The translations under genes and the position numbers were made by a program. Below the pieces are notes generated by a model. The model was not told the DNA's origin. It saw only the letters and a program-made list of their open reading frames with translations, and searched no databases. 64,000 nt of DNA from Emiliania huxleyi CCMP1516 (taxonomy: Eukaryota; Haptophyta; Isochrysidales; Noelaerhabdaceae): NCBI RefSeq assembly GCF_000372725.1, contig NW_005198391.1, positions 240,944 to 304,943 of the forward strand. Direction: 5' to 3'. Of the stretch, positions 1-8,923 are shown in pieces. Each line of letters starts with the position of its first letter. Within the stretch, counting starts at the first letter, position 1.

Positions 1-84
1 ACAGCAGCTCGACACCCTCGACACCGGGCCTCGACACCTCGACACCAGGGCTCAGCTCTCGGCATTCTGTACAGCCTCCTTCAC

Positions 85-720
85 TTCACATCCGAAGGGC
101 CGGGCGGGGGCTAAGAAGCACACCCAGCGGGCCAGATGATCGGTATCGGGTTGCGGGCTAGCCCTAGTTTTGGGGGGTGCGCGTTCGCAGGGAAAGGGCC
201 GAAAGTAAACACGGTCTGCGAGGGTTGGTTCTGCGCTTTTTGGGTGTCCCCTAGCCGCGGAACGCAAAACATTCTAGAAATTCTACCACGACGCGATCTT
301 TGTCAAGCGCAACAACTTCAACCTGCTGCTCCACGTACCACGAGACGTTCGGCGGCGGCTTCTCGCCCACCGCCGTTCTCAAGCTGCGCCGCCTCGCGCG
401 CAAAGTCGCGCGCGGCAGCGTTGACCGCACGGCCTACTCGCCCAAGTACTCGCTCTATTTTATGTCCCACCATGCAGAGCGCATCTCTCTCTCTGTTGTG
501 CGAGGCGTGAACCGCGCCATTCGCTCTCACCTGGCAACCCTGTCTGCACGTCTCGCGCGCGCGTGAACAGGGCTCCAGGCCCCAAATGACGTGTGAGTGT
601 TAGAGTTGTGGTATTGCTAAAAATCTCGAAACGCCCCCTCTACTCGGAGCTAAAAAAAAGAAACACCAGACACGCACACGACGTACATCCTCACTCGACG
701 TCACCCCTCAGGGCCCCTCC
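85..720 (+). repeat. Dispersed repeat family A, copy 1, with decayed ORF
   Basis: The outer parts of this segment (about 85-235 and 640-715) match, in inverted orientation, the stretch at about 58,960-59,215. The second copy lacks the inner ~400 bp. The inner part of this copy (about 283-566) reads as protein-like sequence, with the string NNFNLLLH followed in another frame by YHETFGGGFSP and SHHAERISLSVVRGV, so it looks like a broken coding region of a mobile element. I do not recognise the protein family. The first 50 bp of the window is a short CTCGACACC-type tandem repeat, and the second copy also has a short tandem repeat at the matching edge. Confidence 0.6.
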
Positions 721-1082
721 GTTCGGCCTCCCCGCCCCCCCATCCGAGGGTGCTCCCTTCTCCTCCCGGTCCTCCCGCCTGTGACCAGCGTACAAAAGGT
801 ATTTTCTTCTCATAACAAGCTGTGAATTATTTTCTTCTCAATAACAAGGCTGTGAAAACACATTTTGCGCTGCCGCGGTCGGGCTGGCGCTGTCGTCCTT
901 GCTGCACAGGTGCTTTATCCCGATAAACACGCCCCAACCGCGCACCCCCCCCCCCCCGCGCGCGCGCCCGATCGCAGCACGCGTCGATGTCCTCCGAAAA
1001 CAGAACCGCGGCCTCAAAAACATCGCTCCGTCCTCCGATGCGCGACTGTCGCTGCCACAGCAGGCCAAACAACCGCGCCACG

Positions 1083-2153
1083 ATGAAGAAGTTTGCGATG
1101 AATAAGGACCAGCTGATGGGCGGAGGCGCATCCGCCAGCCCCTGGGGAGGCGGCGGCTACGGCGGCTCCTCTGCCGTCGGCCCTTCGACCTCGTGGAAGC
1201 CGCCCTCCGAGGAGGAGAGCCTCGAGCAGCTGCAGAAGCGGATCGACGACCACGACTCGGCAATCAAGGATTCGCTGCATCGCACTACGGCTATGGCCAA
1301 CCAGACGCGCGAGGTTGGCGCCGCGACGCTTAGGGACATTCACATGCAGGGGGAGCAGCTCAAGGGGATCGCAGCGAACCAGCAAAAGGCGCGGGCTCGT
1401 GCCGCGAGGTCTCTGCACGCGGCGGGCGGGCGCGACGTCTCCCCTCCCCTCCCCCCCCCCTCCCTCTCCCCCCTCAGGTCGAGGAGAACCTGCAGACCTC
1501 GAACAAGCTTCTGCGGGGCATGGAGTCGTGGCGGGGCACCTTTGTCAACTGGGCAGCCGCTGGGCGGAGGAGTAGAAGGGGAGGGGAGGAGTCACTGGGA
1601 GCGAGGCGGCGACCAACGCGTAGGCCACGGGGACCAACAAGGAGATCAGGAAGACCGTGGCGCACCGCGACCCGCGCGGGGAGGACAAGAGCGAGGAGGC
1701 TCGCTCGCCCTGCACCACGGTTGCCCGCACCTCGGCTGCTCCAGACGGCCGCACGGACTCACCGGCACGTGCGCGCCTCGCCCCTTCCCGCAGGCTCAGC
1801 GGGCGGCGGAGTCGGCAGTGGCGCCGACGCACCTCGCTTCGCGCGCTCCGCCGCCGCGGGCCTCTCACCCACCGCCCCTTCCCCTCCAGGCGCAGCTCGA
1901 GGCTGCAGGAGGCAGCGGCTGGAGGCGGGAGCAGGTGTACGGAGGCGGCAGCGCCGCGCCGGTGACGGACGAGTGCGACGCGCTCAGCCAGATCTCGTCC
2001 ATCGTGGGCGACCTCAAGCTGCAGGCCGACGCGATGAACAAGGAGCTCAAGCTCCAGTCTGGCCAGCTCGACGCCATCGACAGCAAGGCGGACCGGAACG
2101 CGTCGCAGCTCGAGGCGACAAACATGCGCACCAAGAAGCTCAGTCGCCGATGA
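1083..2153 (+). CDS. SNAP-25-like Qb/Qc SNARE (4 exons)
   Basis: Predicted 239-residue t-SNARE for membrane fusion at the plasma membrane or endosomes. Exons are 1083-1388, 1478-1552, 1624-1698 and 1890-2153, all joined in phase 0. A glycine-rich N-terminus precedes the Qb SNARE helix (about residues 40-100, zero-layer glutamine in MQGEQL). A linker containing ESWRGTFVNW follows, then the Qc helix (about 175-235, zero-layer glutamine in LQSGQLD). Two Q-SNARE helices in one chain without a transmembrane segment define the SNAP-25/SNAP-29 group. There is no cysteine-rich palmitoylation cluster in the linker, so membrane attachment may resemble SNAP-29. All three introns start with GC and end with AG. 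The third acceptor and the helix alignment are firm; the ends of the small exon 1624-1698 are the least certain part. Confidence 0.85.
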   Translation: MKKFAMNKDQLMGGGASASPWGGGGYGGSSAVGPSTSWKPPSEEESLEQLQKRIDDHDSAIKDSLHRTTAMANQTREVGAATLRDIHMQGEQLKGIAANQQKARARAARSLHAAGGRDVSPPLPPPSLSPLRSRRTCRPRTSFCGAWSRGGAPLSTGQPLGGGVEGEGRSHWERGGDQRVGHGDQQGDQEDRGAPRPARGGQERGGSLALHHGCPHLGCSRRPHGLTGTCAPRPFPQAQRAAESAVAPTHLASRAPPPRASHPPPLPLQAQLEAAGGSGWRREQVYGGGSAAPVTDECDALSQISSIVGDLKLQADAMNKELKLQSGQLDAIDSKADRNASQLEATNMRTKKLSRR

Positions 2154-2652
2154 GGGCAGTGAGGAGAGAGAGGAGGGGTTCAATGGGCGACGGCGGGCCG
2201 ACTCTGGTGGGGTGTGAGTGCTTGTGATCAATGCGCGTTCGCAGCGCCGCACGTGTGCGTTCCCGTCATACACAGGCTTACAGGGCGTGTGCCGGGACCG
2301 AGTGAGCTGTCAGCGGCGTGTGTTCGGTTTACGGTTCTTTGTGCGACCATTGCGTCACATACTCGTTTGGAGTCACGTTTAACGAGTTGGATCGGAACCC
2401 TGCACAAAGACCGCAGTGGGCGGGGACTTGCGCTCCATTTTTTACCCCCATCTGGATATCGTCTGTGTGTCTGTGTGCTCTCTCTGTGTGTGCATTCTCT
2501 CCCGTAGGCCGTACGGCTTTACACGGCTACTCTGTAAGTTCGACTGCAAGCGAGCTGGACGTGGCGACTCTGTCTCTAAAGTTTCTCTGGAGAGGCTGGA
2601 CTCTGTCTCTGACCTCTCTCTGTGTGTGTAACTGTCAACTAAATATTTAAGC
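2154..2652. other. Intergenic, convergent 3' ends
   Basis: This stretch lies between the convergent SNARE gene and the minus-strand membrane-protein gene. It is less GC-rich than the surroundings and contains TG/CTCTG microsatellite-like runs around 2460-2635. It should hold both 3' untranslated regions. I see no RNA gene or protein signature in it. Confidence 0.5.
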
Positions 2653-4443
2653 TCAAGTGGAGCAGCAAATGTCGCCGCACCTCGCACCGCAGCGAAAGCC
2701 ACAGCCGCTGAAGGGCCAATATGCAGGGGCGTCGCAGCTACATCTCGGGCACGATGGCGGCGGCGAGGGAGGCGGCGGCAGCGAATACGAGTACCGCGGC
2801 GGCGGTGGAGATTGCAATGCATCCCAGAGCCCCTTCGTGCACCTGTCGTTCGGCCCAACGACGCACTTGCACTCGCCGTTTAGAGAACCGCTGCCGCCAC
2901 TGCCGCCCGGGAGAGTGTCAGTGAGATCGACGGACGCGGAGAGCGGCAGGTCAATTTGCGTGCCGTGCAACGCAATGGCCACCCTCGCCTCGAGTCGGAC
3001 GGCGCCGGCCTTGAGCGTGTCGATCGATGTCAGCAGCGTATTGATCCCGCTGATGAGCGCCTCCACCGTCTCAGCGAAGCTCTGGTTCTCCTCGTCGAGC
3101 GAGAGCAGCTCGCCGAGGTAAGGTGCTAGAGGGATCGTGAAGGGCAAATCGTTCGTTGCGCGTGGCGGCAGCGCCGCGCTCTCAAGGTGCGCGGCGCCAA
3201 ACGGCTCGCCAGACTCTGTCTGAAGCTCAAACGCGGCGTCATGCAGCTCGATGTCGAACTGGGTCGGATTGTGCACCTGCGCGCGACCGTGTAGCGCCGC
3301 CTGCTCCAATAAGCCGACGATGCCGCTCAGAGTGCACTCCTCCGGCGGGTCGACGAGGGTAGCGCTGATCAGGTAGAGGGAGAGCCGCGGGAGGCAGCCG
3401 GCGATGTGCTCGCCCAGGTCGCCAAGCACATCGTAGGGAGTGCGCTCCAGCGGGCACATGGACAGGCTCGCGTTGCCGAGGTTGTAGAGCTGTGCGAGCC
3501 CCGTCTGGTGGCTGGCAACGCAGCCGCTGCGTAGCGAATGGGCGCGCGCCTCCTCCTCCCCTTCTGCGACACCGAAGAGGTCCTCTTGGTCGAAGAGCGT
3601 TGTGGCGTCGGTAGTCTCGTGGAGCGTGCGATCGACGCCGAGAACGCTGCCCTCGACCTCCCACTCAGCAAAAAAGTCGTCAAAGGGGTGGCGTCCGTCA
3701 ACCATGTTAGAGACGGCACGGTTCAGGCCTTCACCGCTGCTCATCTCGCACGAGATCTGCATCTCCCCCCACCTCGAGCCGCTGATGGTCGCGCCGCCCT
3801 CTTGCCAGCATGAGAGGAAGGCGCCGCGCTGTAAAGCCTGAAGCGGCTCCGCCCTGAGCAGTCCCCTCAGGCCGCAATCATCAACAGAGCTGCACGGCGA
3901 CATCATCACAAATTCGGCGCCCGCGATGGTTAGTGGCAGAAGTCCTGGGTTGCGCACGGAGAGGCGCATTCGCAGCCGGATCGCGCCGCTCTCCGCCGAG
4001 CGCTCCTCAACCAGCCGCGCACATTCAGCGTCGGAGCACGGCTCGCAAGTTCCATCGCTTGCCGCAAAACATGCATCGATCGTGCACAGCTCAAGATCGA
4101 CGCTGTCGTAGACCGATGGGAGAATGACGAGGACAGTCACGGGAACCAACACGACGGCCAGCAGGAGCACACCGCAGCACAGCCCTCGAATCACGCGCAT
4201 CCTCCTCGAAGTAGATGGCCGGCCACACAGCAGCACGTCCCGCGCCGTGAGCGGCCGTGCCTCTGGCACACGTGTGCCCAGGAGCACCTGTGGATCAGCC
4301 TCCTCCACCCAAACACCACTGACATGCACCGCTGAGGCGAACACATCCATGTCTTCTGCCGTGGACATGCGCATGTCAGGGAGGTCGAAGCCACTCTCGT
4401 CGCTCGTCTTGACATCAGCGCCCATATGCGTCGCAGCGCGCAT
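2653..4443 (-). CDS. Single-pass membrane protein with LEA-2/WHy-like domain
   Basis: About 596 residues when started at the ATG at 4443. The open frame runs further upstream, but only from a non-ATG codon. An acidic N-terminal region of roughly 85 residues is followed by one strong hydrophobic segment (GLCCGVLLLAVVLVPVTVLV) and a large extracytoplasmic or lumenal region with many cysteines. Around residues 400-530 there is an LEA-2/WHy-like pattern: HNPTQFDIELHDAAF, a G/A-rich turn, then a conserved DLPFTIPL strand. The C-terminal ~70 residues are proline-rich then cysteine-rich. Many eukaryotic tag7/Tag-like and NDR1-like proteins share the TM plus LEA-2 layout, but I cannot name a function. 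It is a single exon. The start codon lies 72 bp from that of the divergent gene at 4516, suggesting a shared promoter. Confidence 0.7.
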   Translation of the reverse strand: MRAATHMGADVKTSDESGFDLPDMRMSTAEDMDVFASAVHVSGVWVEEADPQVLLGTRVPEARPLTARDVLLCGRPSTSRRMRVIRGLCCGVLLLAVVLVPVTVLVILPSVYDSVDLELCTIDACFAASDGTCEPCSDAECARLVEERSAESGAIRLRMRLSVRNPGLLPLTIAGAEFVMMSPCSSVDDCGLRGLLRAEPLQALQRGAFLSCWQEGGATISGSRWGEMQISCEMSSGEGLNRAVSNMVDGRHPFDDFFAEWEVEGSVLGVDRTLHETTDATTLFDQEDLFGVAEGEEEARAHSLRSGCVASHQTGLAQLYNLGNASLSMCPLERTPYDVLGDLGEHIAGCLPRLSLYLISATLVDPPEECTLSGIVGLLEQAALHGRAQVHNPTQFDIELHDAAFELQTESGEPFGAAHLESAALPPRATNDLPFTIPLAPYLGELLSLDEENQSFAETVEALISGINTLLTSIDTLKAGAVRLEARVAIALHGTQIDLPLSASVDLTDTLPGGSGGSGSLNGECKCVVGPNDRCTKGLWDALQSPPPPRYSYSLPPPPSPPPSCPRCSCDAPAYWPFSGCGFRCGARCGDICCST

Positions 4444-4515
4444 TACTCGACCCAAACTTCCGCCCGAAAGCCCGCCCGCCGCCCACAATCGCCTGATGGC
4501 AAACGCCCTGGTGTA

Positions 4516-5214
4516 ATGCTGCCGCTGCCCACACGGCCCACACTTTTGCTCACTCTCTCCGTTGCCGCGTCCATTCGCGCGACACCACGGGCTCGCCTAT
4601 GTGACGCTCGGCGATCCAAGCGGTGTTGCGGCGACGGCTCATGCACAGGCCCGGAGACGGGCTCCTCTTGCCCAGAGGACTGCCCGGGAGTCACGACGGC
4701 ACAGGTGTGCAATGAGGAGCCCCATTCAGACACTGGTGGCGTAGCGGTGGTGTTTGGCATCAAGCATCGGACTGCATCAGCGCAGGAATGCTGCGACGCT
4801 TGCTCCCGCCACGCGTCTAACCATCGCGAGAAACCCTGCAACTCTTGGGTTTTCTGCCCTTTGCCGATATGCTGGGGGCTCGACACGGGCTGGAACCACA
4901 CCTTTGGAGAGTGCTGGCTCAAGTGGCAGGCTGACATTACTCGACCTCTCTTCGGTCAGCGGGGTAGTTATAGCGACGAGTTCCGCAACAAGCACCGCGC
5001 CGTCCGCGGTGGCCCGCCTTCGCATGTCCCGTGGACAGGAGGCGTGATTGGCGGGGCGCCCTGGGATCGCTCCGTGAAGTGGACGACGGGGCCGGAAGGG
5101 ATGACCTCGACAAAGGGAGAGGCGCTGACAAACTGGCGGGCGTGGGAGCCGCCGGGGTCGTACAGCCGGAGGTGCAAGAAGAGCGGCAACTGTGGCAAGG
5201 CGAGGGAGAGCTGA
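4516..5214 (+). CDS. Secreted cysteine-rich protein with PAN/Apple-like domain
   Basis: 232 residues from the ATG at 4516. The start MLPLPTRPTLLLTLSVAASI is a clear signal peptide, so the protein is secreted or lumenal. A short cysteine cluster (RCCGDGSCTGPETGSSC) follows. Then comes a PAN/Apple-like module of about 85 residues whose cysteines fall in CNEEPH, ECCDACSRH, KPCNSWVFCP, PICWG and GECWLKW. PAN modules bind proteins or carbohydrates, so an adhesion or cell-surface role is plausible but not shown. The C-terminal tail is basic with paired cysteines. The gene is divergent from the membrane-protein gene on its left, 72 bp away. No introns are needed. The fold call rests on cysteine spacing and could also be a related cysteine-rich secreted domain. 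Confidence 0.65.
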   Translation: MLPLPTRPTLLLTLSVAASIRATPRARLCDARRSKRCCGDGSCTGPETGSSCPEDCPGVTTAQVCNEEPHSDTGGVAVVFGIKHRTASAQECCDACSRHASNHREKPCNSWVFCPLPICWGLDTGWNHTFGECWLKWQADITRPLFGQRGSYSDEFRNKHRAVRGGPPSHVPWTGGVIGGAPWDRSVKWTTGPEGMTSTKGEALTNWRAWEPPGSYSRRCKKSGNCGKARES

Positions 5215-5399
5215 GGTAACTCGGCGGGCACGTCGAGTTGACGGTCTGCGCGGCTCGTGCGCGCTCCTGCCGGCGTGGGTTTGCACGACGGAGATTGGAC
5301 TTCTGCATATCCGATACTGTCGTCTCTATTTTTTCTCTCCCAGCTCCCACACACCATGGTCCATGCCATAGCCGGGTGCCGTGTACATACACGCAGTGA

Positions 5400-5850
5400 C
5401 CAACGTATATGCCGCGCACGACGCCATATCGCCTTGTCCCAGGGCCAGTGCGCTACTTGCGGCGCGCAACTCCTGCTCAAGTACGCGCACCGTACCATGT
5501 GCTGCCGCTATGCGTGTCTTAAGGCGGCTGCGGCGAAGCGGCGGGCGCGGCATGCCGATGGGGCGATGGCAGTGCGGACGATGCGGTTGCGATGTGTTCT
5601 GCTTCAAGATCGTGGCGGTGCTTGGCATGCACTTCTGCGATCCCAATCAGCTCATCGCAACGAAGCAGCGCAACAAGCTGGCTGCTGCCAACAAGGCCCT
5701 ATGCTACCTCACGCGCGGATCGTTTAAAGAGGACCAGCATACACAGGCTTCCTTGACATACATGCGACGTTGTTTGAGCTTGAGGCTATTTGTGAGAACT
5801 GTTTGGCTTGAAGATTGCGCTCAAGAAGAGCAACGAGAATCGGAATAGGA
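5400..5850 (+). repeat. Zinc-knuckle repeat protein family, copy 1
   Basis: A coding-like stretch with the pattern C-x2-C-x9-H-x3-C-x4-C (CATCGAQLLLKYAHRTMCC...C), followed by a second conserved block with FCFKIVAVL and CDPNQLI...KQRNKL. The same two blocks recur at 25,010-25,350 with many nucleotide differences but the same putative zinc ligands. Neither copy is one uninterrupted frame, so both look like decayed members of a dispersed family or mobile-element protein. I do not recognise the family. Confidence 0.5.
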
Positions 5851-6336
5851 GGATGCTGAGGCGGCGATTGCTGAGCATGAGAAGGATCGATCCGGATTAG
5901 AAGGCGCCCGCCGCAGGCGAAGAAAATTTGTGGGGCAACGCGCGCCGTATCGAGTATCGTTGATCACGGTGCGCGGGGTGGGAGCCTCTTGGCCGCCCAG
6001 GCCGTGCCACGGCCAGACTTGCGGGCTGCCGCCGATCTTAGACGGCGTAAGCACCCCAGTGTGCACGTGCACACTTAGACCCGCTCAGCCTCGAGGCTCA
6101 GAACTTAGACTACTACGCAACCAGTACTATGGGGGTGGTGGGCTACACCTTCACCCGTTAGTGGGGGAAATGGTGATTTTTGAATGAACGCCTCGCGCAA
6201 AACCACCGCTACCATGCCAAAGAAGACCCTTGTGGGCTATCCAGAACACCTAAGATCATGCCCTAGCTCTAAAGTGGGCCCGAGATACGCCAGCTAAACC
6301 CCGGATTTTTTCCGGCAGCGGGCCACACATGGCCGG
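5851..6336. other. Unassigned interval
   Basis: Lower-GC sequence without a convincing open frame, repeat boundary or RNA gene. The only local structure I see is a GT-rich stretch around 6120-6180. Confidence 0.4.
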
Positions 6337-6840
6337 CTACCCAAGCGGGTCGCACGGAGACACAGGAAGGCTGCCGCAAGCCGCCTCCGGGTGCAGGGGC
6401 CCGGCGCGGTGGGCGGGGGCAACGACCCGGTAGCTGGCCGCGCCTCTCCCCCCCCCCCGTCGCCGCTGCACCCCTTGCCGCGGCCCTCGTCGCTGCTGTA
6501 GCGACAACAGCCGCGGCACGAGGTCAGAACGCGGCCTCGGAGAGCTCGAGCGAAGGCGCCGACGGTGGCAGCCGTGGTAGTGGTTTATGGTAGAAGGCTC
6601 CTGAGCCGTCGGGCACCACGCTCGACGTCGCCGAGCAGCCGCACCTGTCGCGAGCGCCTGCGCGTCGGGCGCTGCCGGCTCGACCTCCATTTTCGGCGAG
6701 GTGTCGGGCGCGGCGGGCGGCTCCGGCGCCTCGGTGGCGACCGTGGGCTCGGTGGTCGCCTTGGGCTGCCTGTGGATGTTGTCGTTGGCTGATTTCTTAT
6801 GCTTCTTGCCCGTTCGGCCGAGGCCTCGGTTGCGAGGCAT
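6337..6840 (-). CDS. Hypothetical basic then Pro/Glu-rich protein
   Basis: An open frame of 167 residues begins at the ATG at 6840. The N-terminus is strongly basic (MPRNRGLGRTGKKHKKSAND) and is followed by a Pro/Ala/Glu/Thr-rich region of about 45 residues. The remainder is arginine-rich and low in complexity and may be read-through into non-coding sequence. A possible GT donor lies after the ALATG codons (near 6645), so the real protein may be spliced. No family is recognised. Support is the sensible start and the biased but non-random composition of the first ~75 residues. Confidence 0.3.
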   Translation of the reverse strand: MPRNRGLGRTGKKHKKSANDNIHRQPKATTEPTVATEAPEPPAAPDTSPKMEVEPAAPDAQALATGAAARRRRAWCPTAQEPSTINHYHGCHRRRLRSSSPRPRSDLVPRLLSLQQRRGPRQGVQRRRGGGRGAASYRVVAPAHRAGPLHPEAACGSLPVSPCDPLG

Positions 6841-7142
6841 CTCGGTACACGCGACGGCAGCACGACGTACACGACGAGGACGGCTCCTTGATGGCGACCT
6901 GCAGCAGGACGGTGCGCATGTTTGGAGCGTGGTAGCGGACGCATCGGGCCTAGCCCGGGGCCGTGGCGTGTACCGAGAGGCTGGTCTACCGAACACTTTT
7001 GGTGCATACCGGCCCAGAAGAGCGGCGGAAAAAATTTATTCGCACACTGAGCCATTTCCCCCACTACACCCGTGTACGAGACCGGCGCCGCGGTGCCGGT
7101 CTACCGCGGTCGATTTACACGTGCACGCACAAAACTAAGCCA

Positions 7143-7733
7143 CTAAGACCAACCACTCGAAAACTGGCCACGTCTTCGCCGCGGCTTCTTCGGCTTTGCC
7201 TTTGGTGCCGCACTCGATTTGTAGCCCTCTGGGGGAAGGACGGTGATGTGGTCGTGAGTGAGCTCCGTACCGTCGGGCGCGTGGTACTCGATGGGTCGCC
7301 GGTGAACGCGGCACAGGCCGCGCTCCGCGAGCAGCTCGACCAGCGGCAGCAGGTGCTCCGAGGCGAGCTTCGGAGGCTGGCCGGCTCGCCTGTCGGATAG
7401 CGTGAGCGGCATCCGGAAGGCGATGTCACGCTGCAGCCGGCGTAGCCTGGCGCCCGACGGGAACTTCTTGAACCATCCGTCGGTGAGGTAGAGCTCGACG
7501 TCCGCGAGGAACGGACGAATCGACGGGTGCATCGAGCCGCCGTCGCCCGGCGCGCCAGCAGCCTCGTGCCGCTGCTGCACGTCGGCGACGGCGGCTCGCC
7601 TCCGGCGCACGAGCTCGGCGATCGACAGCGGCGGCGGCGACGGGTCGGCGCAGAGGCTACGGCGAAGCGTGTGCCGCGCGAGCGCGAGGCGACGCACGAG
7701 CCCAGGAGCGGCTCGAAGAAGCGCGCCCTGCAT
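7143..7733 (-). CDS. Hypothetical mitochondrial-type protein
   Basis: 196 residues from the ATG at 7733. The first ~27 residues (MQGALLRAAPGLVRRLALAR...) are Arg/Leu/Ala-rich with no acids, typical of a mitochondrial presequence. The middle contains an amphipathic helix and a conserved-looking block (HPSIRPFLADVELYLTDGWF, then RLQRDIAFRMPLTLS). The C-terminus is very basic (KAKPKKPRRRRGQF). Size, presequence and basic tail would fit a mitoribosomal or RNA-binding protein, but no family is recognised. A 1,001 bp transposon begins 20 bp upstream of the start codon, so its original promoter has probably been displaced. Confidence 0.6.
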   Translation of the reverse strand: MQGALLRAAPGLVRRLALARHTLRRSLCADPSPPPLSIAELVRRRRAAVADVQQRHEAAGAPGDGGSMHPSIRPFLADVELYLTDGWFKKFPSGARLRRLQRDIAFRMPLTLSDRRAGQPPKLASEHLLPLVELLAERGLCRVHRRPIEYHAPDGTELTHDHITVLPPEGYKSSAAPKAKPKKPRRRRGQFSSGWS

Positions 7734-7752
7734 GATGGCTACACCCGAATTC

Positions 7753-8753
7753 CTGGCGAGTAGAGACCACGCCTCACTTTTTCACAGGGGGGGATCCTGT
7801 GGAAAAAGGAGGCGTGTGACAAGCGGAGGGTTGGATCGCCGTCTTTCGGCGAGGATGGGTGTTGGAGCCCTCTTTGCTCAACATGCGGCCTGCTCTGCCG
7901 CCTCAACGAGACCGCCGCGCGCGCACGCGCTCGGCATGCCTGCTGCTCGCCTGCCGACCTGGCCAGGCCGCGCGTGGCTGGCGCCAGCTCGTCATCGCAG
8001 CGGAGCACCGGAGGCGCGGTTTGCCCGCTGCTGGCTCTCGCCCCGCCGGCGGTTCCACGTGATGCTAGCAGTTGCTGGAGCCGAAACCAGCCGGAAATGT
8101 GCCTCCTCACAGCTCCTCATGGATCTGCGAAGAGAACCGTCGAGTCCAATCAAGTCCACAGCCGGTCCGGCTCGCCCCTCGGGGGCCTCGTTCAAGCGTG
8201 CTGTGTGAGTGTTGAGGTGATACGAGCGCGCGTGGGCGCGGCGCGAGTGCCGTTTTGGGTCTCTTTTATACCAGTGATGAAATATAAACCGACTTTACCA
8301 CGCGCGCGCACGCGCGCCGCGCTCCTCGACTCTCTCGCACCCGCCCCGAGCCACGCCCCTCACGAGATAGGCGGCTGCGACCCTGAGAGTGCGCAGCGGT
8401 GCCGCTGGCGTGCTCACCACACCCACCCATCATGCCTGCATCATTCCTGCACGCACTGCCCGGTCTGGCCGGGGCGTGGGGCGAGATCTGGCATGGCGGC
8501 GCGCTTGAATTGAGCGCCTTTGATCGTCTCGCGGCGACTGCTCGCAGGCCGGGCGGCCAGAAACTGTGCCGCTCAGCCATCCGCCGAAGCGAGCGCGCCG
8601 GCGGCGGTCCGCCGCCGGCGCGCTCGGCTCAGTGTCTTCAAGCCCGCCGCCGGTGGGGAGCTCCGCATGCCGCACGCCTGCTTTTCGCTGCGCATGCTCG
8701 AGCCCCGGCGAGGGCTTGTGCTGTGAATAGCAGGCGTGGTCTCTACTCGCCAG
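7753..8753. mobile_element. Non-autonomous DNA transposon, 9-bp TSD (MULE-like), 1,001 bp
   Basis: The element begins CTGGCGAGTAGAGACC and ends with the inverted copy. The terminal inverted repeat is perfect for 22 bp and continues imperfectly for about 15 more. It is flanked on both sides by the identical 9-mer CCCGAATTC (7744-7752 and 8754-8762), a perfect target-site duplication. A 9-bp duplication is typical of Mutator-like elements (established knowledge), so a MULE-type non-autonomous element is the likeliest class. No transposase is recognisable inside. It sits between the divergent mitochondrial-type gene (start 7733) and chlG (start 8924). The perfect duplication and near-perfect ends point to a recent insertion. 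Confidence 0.85.
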
Positions 8754-8923
8754 CCCGAATTCTTTCCGAGAATTTGAAAAGAGAAACGCATGAGAAGCGA
8801 TCCCACGACAGCGATTGTGACATGATCCGTACGTGAAGGGTGGAGGGGCCCGTCCGCGGAGCTAGGCGGTACGGGCACCCCCCGAGGGTGAAAAGAGAAA
8901 TAAAACGCCACGTTGTTGCAGCG

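Noticed and set aside
7753-8753. Plus-strand frames inside the 1 kb transposon as a transposase
   Set aside because: No catalytic motif or family similarity; composition-driven open frames only.
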